Below are positions 1 to 8,571 of a stretch of 64,000 bases of DNA, one piece after another. Every line of letters starts with the position of its first letter. Positions within the stretch are counted from its first letter, which is position 1. The notes below the pieces were generated by a model that was not told where the DNA came from, searched no databases, and worked only from the letters and a program-made list of their open reading frames with translations. The position numbers and the translations under genes were made by a program. Source of the stretch: JAHEKO01 sp965212505 (lineage in GTDB: Bacteria; Acidobacteriota; Thermoanaerobaculia; Multivoradales; JAHEKO01); contig OZ243123.1 in assembly GCA_965212505.1 (NCBI GenBank), forward strand, positions 4,092,001 through 4,156,000, written 5' to 3'.

Positions 1-1
1 G

Positions 2-1294
2 GAGCCCGAGCCCCCGGAGACCGGGGCTTCGTTCGAGTCTCTGCTCGACCTGATCTTCGACCGTCTCGCCGAGAAGAGCTTCAACACCATCGGCCCCGGC
101 TTCGTCGCCTATATCCCCGGCGGAGGCCTCTTCCACGCGGCGATCGGAGACCTGATCGCGGACTCGATCAACCGCTACGTCACCGTCTTCGCTGCCGCGC
201 CGGGGCTCACTCAGCTCGAGATCAACGTCGTCCATTGGCTCAAACACATGGTCGGCTTCCCCTCGACCGCCGGCGGCTTTCTCACCAGCGGCGGATCGCT
301 CGCCAACTTCAGCGCCGTGGTCACCGCGCGGCGCGAGCGGCTGCCCGAGAACTTCCTGCGCGGCAAGCTCTACGTCTCGAACCAGATTCATCACTCCATC
401 GGCAAGGCGGCGGCGCTCGCCGGCTTCCCGCCGGGGAGTGTGCGTCGCATCGGAGTCGACGACCGGTTCAGAATCCGTGTCGACGCGCTGGAACAGGCGA
501 TTGAGAGCGACCTTCGCGACGGCCACCAGCCCTTCATGATCGTCGGCAGCGCGGGCACCACCAACACCGGCGCCGTCGACGACCTGACCGAGCTCGCACG
601 CGTCGCTCGGGAGAGGTCGCTCTGGTTGCACGTCGACGGCGCGTACGGCGGCTTCTTCGCTCTCACCGAGCGGGGACGGAGCGCGCTCCGCGGGCTCGAC
701 GAGGCGGACTCGGTCACCCTCGACCCGCACAAGGGGCTGTTCCTCCCGTACGGCACCGGCGGCCTGCTGGTGCGCGACCCCGGCGCCCTGGAGCGCGCCC
801 ACCAGATGCGAGGCGCCTACATGCTGCCGCCCGAGGAGTCTCCCGACCTGGTCGACTTCTGCGACATCTCCCCCGAGCTGTCGCGCGACTTTCGCGGCCT
901 CCGGGTCTGGCTACCGATCAAGATGCACGGCTTGGCGCCGTTCCGCGAAGCGCTCGACGAGAAGCTCGACCTCGCGCTCTGGGCGACCGAAGAGCTGCGG
1001 GACATCCCGGGGATCGAGATCGTCGCCGAACCGCAGCTCTCGCTCCTCGCCTTCCGACTCGCGCCGGACGGCCACGACCCCGAAGATCTCGACCGTCTCA
1101 ATCGCGAGCTGATGGCCCGCATCAACGCGCGTCAGCGGGTCTTTCTCACCGGCACCGAGCTCGATCTACCCGACTCGCCCGACGCGTTCGTCTTGCGTAT
1201 CTGCATCCTGAGCTACCGAACGCACCGCGACCGGATGGAGCTCGCCCTCGAAGACGTGCGCGCCGCTGTCGAAGAGCTCTCGCGACCCGCCTAG
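2..1294 (+). CDS. Group II PLP-dependent decarboxylase (5' end outside window)
   Basis: The reading frame is open from base 2, so the start lies upstream of the window. The protein belongs to the group II pyridoxal-dependent decarboxylases (aromatic amino acid, histidine, glutamate and cysteine-sulfinate decarboxylases). Visible motifs are TSGGSLANF, the histidine that stacks on PLP in SNQIHHSIGKAA, the aspartate pairing with the pyridine nitrogen in HVDGAYGG, and the PLP-binding lysine in DPHKGLF near base 732. These are soluble enzymes releasing CO2 from amino acids; the substrate cannot be read from the sequence. The stop codon overlaps the stop of the convergent anti-sigma gene. About 80 further N-terminal residues are visible in frame upstream of the first internal ATG at 248, so that ATG is not the start. 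Confidence 0.93.
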   Translation, partial: EPEPPETGASFESLLDLIFDRLAEKSFNTIGPGFVAYIPGGGLFHAAIGDLIADSINRYVTVFAAAPGLTQLEINVVHWLKHMVGFPSTAGGFLTSGGSLANFSAVVTARRERLPENFLRGKLYVSNQIHHSIGKAAALAGFPPGSVRRIGVDDRFRIRVDALEQAIESDLRDGHQPFMIVGSAGTTNTGAVDDLTELARVARERSLWLHVDGAYGGFFALTERGRSALRGLDEADSVTLDPHKGLFLPYGTGGLLVRDPGALERAHQMRGAYMLPPEESPDLVDFCDISPELSRDFRGLRVWLPIKMHGLAPFREALDEKLDLALWATEELRDIPGIEIVAEPQLSLLAFRLAPDGHDPEDLDRLNRELMARINARQRVFLTGTELDLPDSPDAFVLRICILSYRTHRDRMELALEDVRAAVEELSRPA

Positions 1295-2112
1295 TCGCGC
1301 TCACCTTCGAATGCCGGACCGTAGGCACCTAACAGGCGCAGCTCGCTCGGCTCGTCGGCGCCCGTGGCCGCCTCGCGCGTCACCAGCAGGCCTCGCACCG
1401 TCTGGTAGTCGAGTGCCGGCAGTCGATCGAGACGGAAGAAGGCGTCTCGCGACGCGTCGCGGACGGCGAACGCGCCCAGACTCTTTGGCCCCTCACCGGT
1501 CACGAACAGCCAGAGCTGGTAGTTCGACTCGGGCTCGAGCGGTGGCAGGTTCGAGACGCTGAGCAGAGCGCGCCCTCCGTCGACGTCCCAGAGCAGGGTC
1601 GCCGCGCCCTCCGGAGCGAGGTCGAGACCGGTCAGAGCAACCGTCTGCAGCTGCCTGGTGGTGAGCACCTCGAGCAGGCGGGTCCGCTCCTCGAGTTGAT
1701 CGGTCAGATCGGCAACCCGGCCCTGGGCGCGCACGGCCGATCGATCGAGCGCTACCACCCAAAGCGACAACGACAGCGCGAGAACGAGCAGCGTCGCGAT
1801 CGCCCCTAGAGCCGCCGCCGGTCGGTCGAGATGGAGCCAGGCCGCAAGTCGTGACGCCCGACTCCCCTCCTCCGCTTCGCCCTGCGTAGCCCGAACCTCG
1901 CCCAGGATCTGTCCGAGCACCCGCGGCGGCGGCGGCACGACCTCGAGTGTAGAGGTCAGCAGGTGCGCAGCGTCCGCTCCACTGTGCACGCCGTCGAGCT
2001 CCTCAGTGCTCGCGCCGTCCAACAGCTCGCGGAGCTCGTCCAGCTCGCGCGGTTCCAGCGCGCCCAGGGCCCAGGCGTCACCGAGTTCGCGCAGCCGTTC
2101 GATCCGGCTCAT
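1291..2112 (-). CDS. RskA-type anti-sigma factor
   Basis: A 273-residue protein with an N-terminal zinc-finger-like or anti-sigma helical region (residues 1-75), one transmembrane helix at about 97-120 (ALGAIATLLVLALSLSLWVV) and a C-terminal extracytoplasmic domain of the RskA family, recognisable by SNLPPLEPESNYQLWLF. It would hold the ECF sigma factor at the membrane and release it on a signal sensed outside. It overlaps the upstream sigma gene by an ATGA junction, the standard translationally coupled sigma/anti-sigma arrangement. The inducing signal is unknown. I see no HxxxCxxC zinc motif, as is typical of RskA. Confidence 0.88.
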   Translation of the reverse strand: MSRIERLRELGDAWALGALEPRELDELRELLDGASTEELDGVHSGADAAHLLTSTLEVVPPPPRVLGQILGEVRATQGEAEEGSRASRLAAWLHLDRPAAALGAIATLLVLALSLSLWVVALDRSAVRAQGRVADLTDQLEERTRLLEVLTTRQLQTVALTGLDLAPEGAATLLWDVDGGRALLSVSNLPPLEPESNYQLWLFVTGEGPKSLGAFAVRDASRDAFFRLDRLPALDYQTVRGLLVTREAATGADEPSELRLLGAYGPAFEGERD

Positions 2113-2684
2113 GTCGGCAGCTCCTCGGCGGCGACCTCTCGCAGAATGGCGAGACCGTGGCGCATTCTCGACTTGACCGTACCGAGTGGAATCTCCAGCT
2201 GCTCGGCAATCTCCGCCTGCGTGTAGCCGCCGAAGTAGGCCAGCTCCATGACCGCTCGTTGACGCGGCGAGATGCGCGCTAGAGCGCGCTGCAGTGCGTC
2301 GGCTCGCTCGCCACGAAGCACAGCTTCGAGCTGCGGCGAGGGCGGGGCTTGACGAGACGAGTCGAGCAGCTCCCGAATCTCGAGCGTCTGCCGATGGAGG
2401 TGGAAGTTCTTCGATCGGGTCTTGTCGATCGAGCGCGAGCGGGCCAGCGAGAGGAGCCAGCCGTACAGGCTGCCGCGTCGCGCTTCGTACCGACTTGCGA
2501 GCCTCCAGACCTGCAGGTAGACCTCCTGCAGCACCTCCTCGGCGTCTCGGCTGTCGTCGAGGATGCGAACGATCAGGCCGAAGACCCGTCCGGACGTGCG
2601 CTCGTAGAGCCGGGTGAGGGCGCCTTCGTCACCACGAGCGATCCGGCTCAGGAGTTCGACTTCCTCTGCGGCTCCTTCTCGCAT
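2109..2684 (-). CDS. ECF RNA polymerase sigma factor (SigK-like)
   Basis: A 191-residue sigma-70 family factor of the extracytoplasmic-function type. Region 2 includes TRLYERTSGRVFGLIVRIL and DAEEVLQEVYLQVW (about residues 25-60). Region 4 carries ISPRQRAVMELAYFGGYTQAEIAEQL followed by the recognition helix in PLGTVKSRM, read here in parts (residues 138-175). Regions 1.1 and 3 are absent, as expected. It recruits RNA polymerase to stress promoters and is most likely restrained by the membrane anti-sigma factor encoded directly downstream with a 4-base overlap. Its own promoter must lie in 2685-2857, shared with the divergent gene at 2858. Confidence 0.93.
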   Translation of the reverse strand: MREGAAEEVELLSRIARGDEGALTRLYERTSGRVFGLIVRILDDSRDAEEVLQEVYLQVWRLASRYEARRGSLYGWLLSLARSRSIDKTRSKNFHLHRQTLEIRELLDSSRQAPPSPQLEAVLRGERADALQRALARISPRQRAVMELAYFGGYTQAEIAEQLEIPLGTVKSRMRHGLAILREVAAEELPT

Positions 2685-2729
2685 GGGCGGACTCGCCGCG
2701 CCCCGCGCGGCGCGATCGAGTCACCCCGA

Positions 2730-2749
2730 TCTACGAACCACTCTACGAA
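2730..2749. repeat. 8-bp direct repeat TCTACGAA x2 between divergent genes
   Basis: TCTACGAA occurs at 2730-2737 and again at 2742-2749, a 12-bp period, in the short region between the ECF sigma gene and the divergent exported-protein gene. The spacing of slightly more than one helical turn fits tandem binding of a regulator, but no match to a known operator is recognised. Confidence 0.4.
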
Positions 2750-2857
2750 GTTTGACGACGATTTGGATCATTCCCGGCCGGACGCGCGCCCGATTGGTCC
2801 ACCGGCGTCACACCCTTCGTACTGCTGACCGAAACGTCCACTGCCTGAGGAGACGAC

Positions 2858-3367
2858 ATGAAACCCAGTGCGATATCCACCCTGCTCGTCGTTCTCGCCC
2901 TTGCGGGAGCGAGCTCACACGCCGCCGGCGGCCCGAACGGTGACAGCGCCACCTTCTTCGAACGAATGAAACAACTCGAAGGAGAGTGGCGGGGGCACTG
3001 GGAGCCGGGAGGGATCTCGACGACGGTGCGCTACACGGTGACCGGCAACGGCTCGGCACTGGTCGAAGAGTACGTCCTCGAGGGCGAGAGTCGAACGACC
3101 ATGGCCACCGTCTATCACCTCGACGGCGACCGACTGATGCTCACGCACTACTGCAGTATCAAGAATCAGCCGCGCATGGTCGCCGCCGGCAGCTTCGGCG
3201 ACCAGAACTCGGCGACTTTCGAGTTCCTCGACATCACCAACCACTCGGAGGGCGGCTACTCTCGCCGGCTGGAGCTGTCACTCATCGACGCCGATCGCAC
3301 CTCCGTGCACTACACGGGCTCACGGACCGGGCGCCGCTCGGGCGTCGTGCTGGAGCGTGTGCGATGA
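2858..3367 (+). CDS. Exported DUF1579-like lipocalin-fold protein
   Basis: A 169-residue protein with a signal peptide (MKPSAISTLLVVLALAGASSHA, given in parts: charged start, hydrophobic core to about residue 22). The mature part has the DUF1579-like pattern LEGEWRG, then YHLDGDRLMLTHYC, then NQPRM, and DITN near residue 125. These proteins are predicted small beta-barrels of unknown ligand. A GAGGAG ribosome-binding site precedes the ATG. The stop overlaps the start of the next gene (ATGA), so the two are co-translated. Being divergent from the ECF sigma gene it may be a target of that sigma factor, but this is only positional inference. Confidence 0.8.
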   Translation: MKPSAISTLLVVLALAGASSHAAGGPNGDSATFFERMKQLEGEWRGHWEPGGISTTVRYTVTGNGSALVEEYVLEGESRTTMATVYHLDGDRLMLTHYCSIKNQPRMVAAGSFGDQNSATFEFLDITNHSEGGYSRRLELSLIDADRTSVHYTGSRTGRRSGVVLERVR

Positions 3368-3759
3368 GGCTCGCCATCGCTGTCGGTCTCGCCTTCGTCT
3401 TCTGCTTCGGCCTCCTCTCCTGGAGCACCGCCTCTCAGGCCTCGGAGCAGGCAAAGATCGGGTTCCTGATCCCGAGCCAATGCAAAAGCGAGGAGGGCGT
3501 CGTGCCACAGCCGAAGGGCGCAACCGATGCCTGGCCGGCTCCCCACACGACCCAGTGTGCACTTCAGCCGGCATGCATCGAGAGCGGCTACGGACTCTGG
3601 GTGCGCGACCGCTTCTATCGTCTCGACGAGGCCGGTCAAGTGATGGCCCTCGAGTACTTCCACGCGACACCGCGTACGAGCTACAACAAGGTCGTGGTGA
3701 TGGGCGACTTCAGTCGGCCAGGGATCGTTCGAGCACGAAGAATCCTCGCCGTCGACTGA
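3364..3759 (+). CDS. Small exported protein of unknown function
   Basis: A 131-residue protein starting at the ATG that overlaps the previous stop (ATGA). It has a signal peptide of about 27 residues ending near ASQASE. The mature part contains four cysteines (SQCKSEEG, TTQCALQPAC) that may form disulfides, and the motif YGLWVRDRFYRLDE near residue 82. No family is recognised. The same frame stays open upstream to 2986, but that stretch is an antisense-like shadow of the preceding gene and the coupled ATG is the natural start. Confidence 0.7.
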   Translation: MRLAIAVGLAFVFCFGLLSWSTASQASEQAKIGFLIPSQCKSEEGVVPQPKGATDAWPAPHTTQCALQPACIESGYGLWVRDRFYRLDEAGQVMALEYFHATPRTSYNKVVVMGDFSRPGIVRARRILAVD

Positions 3760-3788
3760 GCTGTGGCCCGACCCGAGAGTCGACGTGG

Positions 3789-5204
3789 TTAGCTGCCGGA
3801 AGATCGCAGGGAGCGCAAGCGTTCGCGATATACGGCGATCTTCTCGCGCAGCTCCCGGTCGTCGCCGAGCACCACGCCACCGTCGACCAACAGCCGCCCG
3901 TGCACGATCACGTCCGTCACATCCGCCGCCTTCGTCGAGTAGACGAGCGTCGAGTAGACGTCGTAGAACGGCTGCTGGTGATAGCCGGCCGGGTCGATCA
4001 CGATCAGATCGGCGAGTTTCCCCGCCTCGAGAGAGCCGATCCGATCGTCCATGTCGATCGCTCGGGCGCCGCCGATGGTCGCCAGGGTCAGGGCCTCAAA
4101 AGCGCTCAAGACGGTCGGATCGAACCTCGTCACCTTGTGCAGCTTCGCGGCGGTATCGATCTCCTCCCAGAGGTCGAGATCGTTGTTCGACGCGGGCCCA
4201 TCCGTACCCAGACCCACGTCGACACCGGCGGCGAGCATCTCGGGCACCGGGGCGACACCGGCCGCGACCTTCATGTTCGACTGCGGGCAGTGCGCGACAC
4301 CGACGCCGTGCTCCTCCAGGAGCAGGATCTCTTCAGCGTTCGGCCAGACCATGTGGTTGGCGATCACTCGGTCGCCGAGAATGTCGAGGCTCCGGAGATA
4401 CTCGACCGGCCGCAGACTGTGGCGCTCGAGAATCGTCTCGACTTCCGACCGGTCCTCCGCGAGATGGATGAGCATCGGAACGTCGAGTCGTTCGGCCAGC
4501 GCGTGCGACTCCCGCAGGTGCTCGGCCGACACGGTATAGGGCGCGTGGGGCGCGACCGCCGGCGTGACCCGCTCATGACCCTTCCAACGCTCCACGAAGC
4601 GTTCGGTGTAGGCGACCGCCTCCTCCCACGTCTTGTTGTCCGGCGCCGGGAAGTCGATCAGCGACTCACCCACCACCGCGCGCATGCCGCAGCGCTCCGT
4701 CTCTTCGGCGATCGCGTCTTCGAAGTAGTACATGTCGACGAAGGTCGTCGTGCCGCCGGCGAGCATCTCGCGGCAGGCGAGTTGCGTGCCCCAGCGCACG
4801 AACTCCTCGTCCACAAACTCGGCCTCGGCCGGGAAGATCACCGTCTCGAGCCACTCGACGAGCGGCAGGTCGTCGGCGAGCCCTCGGAAGAGGGTCATCG
4901 GGACGTGGGTGTGAGTGTTGATCAGGCCGGGCAGGACGATCCGTCCGGCGGCGGACCGCACGGTCGCCTCCGGATAGCGAGCCTCGAGCTCCGCCGCCGC
5001 ACCGACCCCCTCGATCGTAGAACCGCGGACGGCCACTGCGCCAGGCTCGTAGACAGAGGCGCTAGCGTCCATCGTCACCACCGTGCCGCCCGACAGGAGC
5101 CAGAGCTCGTCCGCGGGGGGCGACGCGCCAGCTTCAGGAGGTTCGGCGGGGCCGCAGGCCGCGAGCAGCGCGGAGCAGACGAGGGTGGTGGCGACGACTC
5201 GCAT
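3789..5204 (-). CDS. Amidohydrolase lipoprotein (chlorohydrolase/SAH deaminase type)
   Basis: A 471-residue metal-dependent hydrolase of the ATZ/TRZ/MtaD group, which deaminate adenosine-type or s-triazine substrates. The signal peptide ends in a lipobox (CSALLAAC), so I take the ATG at 5204; the frame runs open to 5321 but the extra 39 residues precede the signal peptide and cover the divergent promoter. Metal motifs are visible: NTHTHVPM, HAPYTVS, a histidine in IHLAED, and GTDGPASNNDLD. The C-terminal domain SLEAGKLADLIVID is standard. Being lipid-anchored is unusual for this normally cytoplasmic group and suggests periplasmic substrate processing. The exact substrate is undetermined. Confidence 0.9.
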   Translation of the reverse strand: MRVVATTLVCSALLAACGPAEPPEAGASPPADELWLLSGGTVVTMDASASVYEPGAVAVRGSTIEGVGAAAELEARYPEATVRSAAGRIVLPGLINTHTHVPMTLFRGLADDLPLVEWLETVIFPAEAEFVDEEFVRWGTQLACREMLAGGTTTFVDMYYFEDAIAEETERCGMRAVVGESLIDFPAPDNKTWEEAVAYTERFVERWKGHERVTPAVAPHAPYTVSAEHLRESHALAERLDVPMLIHLAEDRSEVETILERHSLRPVEYLRSLDILGDRVIANHMVWPNAEEILLLEEHGVGVAHCPQSNMKVAAGVAPVPEMLAAGVDVGLGTDGPASNNDLDLWEEIDTAAKLHKVTRFDPTVLSAFEALTLATIGGARAIDMDDRIGSLEAGKLADLIVIDPAGYHQQPFYDVYSTLVYSTKAADVTDVIVHGRLLVDGGVVLGDDRELREKIAVYRERLRSLRSSGS

Positions 5205-5341
5205 CCAGAAGTTTGGCAAGTTGGCCGCGTATGGTACCAGCCCAATCGGGGTCGTCCGAGCCGGCCCCCGGGGCGAACCGCGGAACTTTGACCACCCCCA
5301 CCGGCTCGAATACCCTGACATCCATCACTTGGAGGAAGAAC

Positions 5342-5968
5342 ATGATTCATCGCCTCGTCGTACTCGTCTTCGCACTTGGACTCATCGCTCTGGGGCCGCT
5401 CGTCGCTGAATCGCCCCCCGCCGCGGACCAGATTCGGGCCGCCGTCAGTCCGGCACCCGAGGCCTTGCGTGAGGGCGCAACGGTCCTCGGCTACAACGAC
5501 GACGGCGCCTTCGTCGAGCTACGAGCCGGAGACGGCGAGCTCGTCTGCCTAGCCGACGACCCCAAGGTCGAGCGCTTCCACGTCGCCTGCTACCACCGTT
5601 CGCTCGAGCCGTTCATGGCGCGCGGGCGCGAACTCAGAGCGCAAGGCGTCGAGCGCGCCGAGTTGGTCAAGACGCGCGGCGAGGAGATCGCCGCCGGCAA
5701 GCTCTCCTTCCCGTCCAAGACGGCAGCGCTCTACTCGCTCACCGGACCGCCGGGCAGCTTCGACGCCGAGGCTCAGGTCGTGCGCGGCGGCAACCGCGTC
5801 TACTCCATCTACACCGCCTACGCGACCGAGGAGAGCTCGGGCCTGCCGATCAAGCCGATCAGCGACGGCTCACCGTGGCTCATGGCCGCAGGTGAGCCCT
5901 GGGCGCACGTCATGATGGTCCAACCCTCGGACCCACCGGCGCCCGAAGAAGAGACCGACGACAACTAG
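5342..5968 (+). CDS. Exported protein of unknown function
   Basis: A 208-residue protein starting at ATG 5342, chosen because TTGGAGGAAG precedes it at good spacing and a clean signal peptide follows (MIHRLVVLVFALGLIALG, cleavage near residue 22). The mature part has two cysteines (GELVCLAD and VACYHRS) and an acidic tail ending EEETDDN. No domain is recognised. It is divergent from the amidohydrolase; the two share a 137-bp promoter region. The upstream part of the frame (from 5213) is not coding. Confidence 0.72.
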   Translation: MIHRLVVLVFALGLIALGPLVAESPPAADQIRAAVSPAPEALREGATVLGYNDDGAFVELRAGDGELVCLADDPKVERFHVACYHRSLEPFMARGRELRAQGVERAELVKTRGEEIAAGKLSFPSKTAALYSLTGPPGSFDAEAQVVRGGNRVYSIYTAYATEESSGLPIKPISDGSPWLMAAGEPWAHVMMVQPSDPPAPEEETDDN

Positions 5969-6100
5969 CCCGGGGTTCTCGAACCTCGGTTCGCGGTAGG
6001 CGACTGCAAGCGCCGGAACCTGAACTCCGCGGCCGAGCGCATCACCGACATCTTCGACCTTCGGCGAGGAGATCGCGCCGGCGAGCGCGGGCCGGACTAA
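5969..6100 (+). other. In-frame open tail after the stop of the preceding gene
   Basis: After the TAG at 5966-5968 the same frame stays open for 43 codons to a TAA at 6098-6100, overlapping the end of the convergent protease gene by four bases. The translation (containing NLNSAAERITDIFDL) looks protein-like but has no recognisable match. It may be a degraded C-terminal extension or chance openness in GC-rich DNA. Nothing else is seen in this gap. Confidence 0.25.
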
Positions 6101-7389
6101 AAGCGGCGACCGCGACGCGGGCTCAGTGCCGGGCCGAGCACCAGGGCCATGTCCTCGAAGTTGATCGCGTAGTAGCGGAACTGCCCGAAGAGATCGACGC
6201 CGAGATTACAGTCGAGCCGCTCGCGAGAGTCCTTCGAGAGCGGCTCGGCGTAGACCAGCGGCTGGCCGAGCCGGAGCCCGGCGCGCGCCACGTTGAGCGT
6301 CAGCGGGGGCATCAGGAAGGCGTCGATCTCGCGTGTACCGCCCACCCCCTCGGCCTCGATTCGGCGCGGCTCGCCGACCGCGTCGACTCGCCCTCGGAAG
6401 CGTTCGTAGAACGGCGCGTAGAAGAACGTGCGATCGGAACCCGTATCGAGCCGACAGACTACCTCCTCCTTCTGGTACGTACCGCTCACCAGAAGCTCGA
6501 GGCCGTCGAGTGCCAGGTTCGACATCTTGCGCGAGGGCGCTCGCTCAGGCACTTCGAAAAGGTCGTTCGCATGGAACTGCACCTCGCCGAGAGCTGCCAA
6601 CACAGGGAAACCGATCAACCCCTCGAGTCGGGTGCCGTCGGCGAAGGTGAGGAGCTGGTCGGGAAAGACGAGAAAGACGACGTTGCGGAACTCAGCACGC
6701 CCCAGAGACACCTGATGAGCCACGGCGACGTCGGCGGGAATCGACCGGCCGGTCGAGGTGGCGACCTTCAGCCCGACCTCCCGCACGGTCAGGCCGATCC
6801 TACGCGCGACCGATTCCATGAGGACCGAGAAGTTGGCGCCGGTATCGAGCGCCATCTCGACCCTCGAACCGTCCACACCGACCGCCACCCGCCGCCGGAG
6901 CCGGTCGAGCTTAAGTCGAGTCGTCGATCTCTTGACGAGCGTCTGGGGCGGCACGCCGCGCAGCTTCGCGAGGAGTCGCGCGGTATTGCCGACTTCGGCG
7001 ATCAGCTCTCCCGGATGATCCTCGGTCGCCCGGAGAATCGCTGCGCCGACCTCGAGCGCTCGCGAGTACTCGTGGCGCCGGAGGTGATTCTCGAACCGCA
7101 GCCGCGCGGCCTCACTCCGCAGCTCGTCCGAGAGCGTCAGGCCGTCCGAGCGCAGGTGGTCGAGCAGCCGGTTCGACTCCGCCGGTCGGTTGAACGCGTG
7201 CTCGACCGCAGCGGCCAGAAAGCGACTCTCAGCGGAAGCCGACCCGTTCACTCCATCTGCAAGACGCTTGCGCAACTCGAAGAAATCGCGCTGTCGGTAG
7301 AGATCGAGCAGCTCCTCTTCGACGCTCGCAGTCGACGTCCACGCGCACGCCAGCCCGATCGCGAGCAGCCAGATGAGTCGGTGCGCCAT
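6097..7389 (-). CDS. Exported two-domain retropepsin-like aspartic protease
   Basis: A 430-residue protein starting at ATG 7389, where a signal peptide begins (MAHRLIWLLAIGLACAW); the frame is open further to 7725 but that part is low-complexity and antisense to the FkbM region. Residues 25-150 look helical (TPR-like). Two aspartic-protease signature motifs follow: ALDTGANFSVL near residue 185 and RLDTGSDRTFF near residue 320. Each retropepsin-like domain normally supplies one Asp and dimerises; here both are in one chain, so an internal dimer is likely. Hydrophobic-hydrophobic-G motifs follow each (LEGLIGFPVL, and NLGVDLFG). Exported peptidase of unknown substrate. Confidence 0.85.
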   Translation of the reverse strand: MAHRLIWLLAIGLACAWTSTASVEEELLDLYRQRDFFELRKRLADGVNGSASAESRFLAAAVEHAFNRPAESNRLLDHLRSDGLTLSDELRSEAARLRFENHLRRHEYSRALEVGAAILRATEDHPGELIAEVGNTARLLAKLRGVPPQTLVKRSTTRLKLDRLRRRVAVGVDGSRVEMALDTGANFSVLMESVARRIGLTVREVGLKVATSTGRSIPADVAVAHQVSLGRAEFRNVVFLVFPDQLLTFADGTRLEGLIGFPVLAALGEVQFHANDLFEVPERAPSRKMSNLALDGLELLVSGTYQKEEVVCRLDTGSDRTFFYAPFYERFRGRVDAVGEPRRIEAEGVGGTREIDAFLMPPLTLNVARAGLRLGQPLVYAEPLSKDSRERLDCNLGVDLFGQFRYYAINFEDMALVLGPALSPRRGRRF

Positions 7390-7655
7390 CCCTCGAATAT
7401 ACGCGGCTGGCAGGTCTTGGGTTGGCGGAAGCGTCGAACGCCCTCCCGGCCCGCCCCCCTCCATGCCGATAACCGACCGGCCACGTAGCCGGCCGAGCGT
7501 TCGAAGATCCCGCCCACGCGTACGTTTGGGCCGCGCGCAGTACCGCCGCGACTCGAATAGCATGCCCCCGTGACCGACCTGCTGCAGCTCGCCGAAACCG
7601 GATGTGTCCCCCGGGCAGATGGGGCCGCGGGCCCCGGCGAGGGCTCGAGCAGATC

Positions 7656-8564
7656 GTGACCTACCGCCGCCGCTCGAGCCTCTACCACCTCGGCTCGATT
7701 CCGCGCCAGATCTGGCGCCACCCAAACAACCGCGGGCGAAAGCTCGGCAGGCTCGGCTCCGCAGTCGTCTACCAGCTCCGCAGGCGACTCGGGGTGCCGC
7801 CGGCGACGGTGCCGCTCGGCCGGGGGTTACGGGTTCACGCAGACCGCAGCTTCGGAGGCGTCTCGAACCTCGTCTACTTCGGCACGTTCTTCGAGTACGA
7901 CGAGCTGCGTTTCTGTGAGCGTTATCTGAGACCGGGCGACGTCGTCGTCGACGGCGGAGCGAACATCGGCCTCTTCTCGCTTCTGGCGAGCCGCTGGGTC
8001 GGCGACTCCGGTCGGGTGCTGGCCTGCGAGCCCGCCTCTCGCGCCGCCGCCGAGATGCGGCGCAACATCCTTCTGAACGACATAGAGAACGTCGAGCTCT
8101 TCGAGGCGGCTCTGGGCGAGACCGCCGGCCACATGAGTCTGATCGCCGACATGGACGTGAGCAACCAGCTCGTGGAAGAGCCGCCTGAAGACCACCTCAC
8201 TGAGCAGGTACGTCTCGCGACGTTGACCGAGGTCCTCGACGGCGCTCCCTGTGCTCTCGCAAAGCTCGACCTCGAAGGTGCTGAGATGGCGGCCCTGCGC
8301 GGCGCGCGGCCGCTACTGGCCGAGGGAGGCCTCCCACTGCTCCTGCTCGAGGCGTGGGATCACCAACTCCGTCGCCTGGGAACCAGCCGCGAAGAGCTGC
8401 TGGACTATCTCTCGCAGCACGGCTACCGCTTCGCCACCTACGACAGCGACGCCGGCGAACTGCTCGTCGACGACAGCCCGCGGACGGCCAACTTCCTGGC
8501 CGTCCACGAGAGCCATCTCGGCGAGCTGCGGCAACGACTCGACGCCGCCGCAACTCGCCCCTGA
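7656..8564 (+). CDS. FkbM family SAM-dependent methyltransferase
   Basis: A class I methyltransferase of the FkbM family, which typically O-methylates sugars or polyketide products. The SAM-binding motif is VVVDGGANIGLFSLLAS near residue 90, followed by an acidic motif CEPASRAAAEM and ALAKLDLEGAEMAAL in the second half, both typical of FkbM. The start is uncertain. I use GTG 7656 (302 residues), because it forms a GTGA junction with a 29-codon ORF at 7570-7659; an ATG at 7602 would add 18 residues rich in Gly, Pro and Arg. No glycosyltransferases are adjacent, so the substrate is unknown. Confidence 0.85.
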   Translation: MTYRRRSSLYHLGSIPRQIWRHPNNRGRKLGRLGSAVVYQLRRRLGVPPATVPLGRGLRVHADRSFGGVSNLVYFGTFFEYDELRFCERYLRPGDVVVDGGANIGLFSLLASRWVGDSGRVLACEPASRAAAEMRRNILLNDIENVELFEAALGETAGHMSLIADMDVSNQLVEEPPEDHLTEQVRLATLTEVLDGAPCALAKLDLEGAEMAALRGARPLLAEGGLPLLLLEAWDHQLRRLGTSREELLDYLSQHGYRFATYDSDAGELLVDDSPRTANFLAVHESHLGELRQRLDAAATRP

Positions 8565-8571
8565 GAGCTAT

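Noticed and set aside
3357..5291. A 644-residue plus-strand frame over the amidohydrolase
   Set aside because: It is the antisense frame of a well-supported amidohydrolase and has low-complexity RRxD composition.
7570..7659. 29-codon GTG-started ORF ahead of the FkbM gene
   Set aside because: It overlaps FkbM by GTGA, but has no ribosome-binding site and a proline/glycine-rich composition; it is only mentioned as context.
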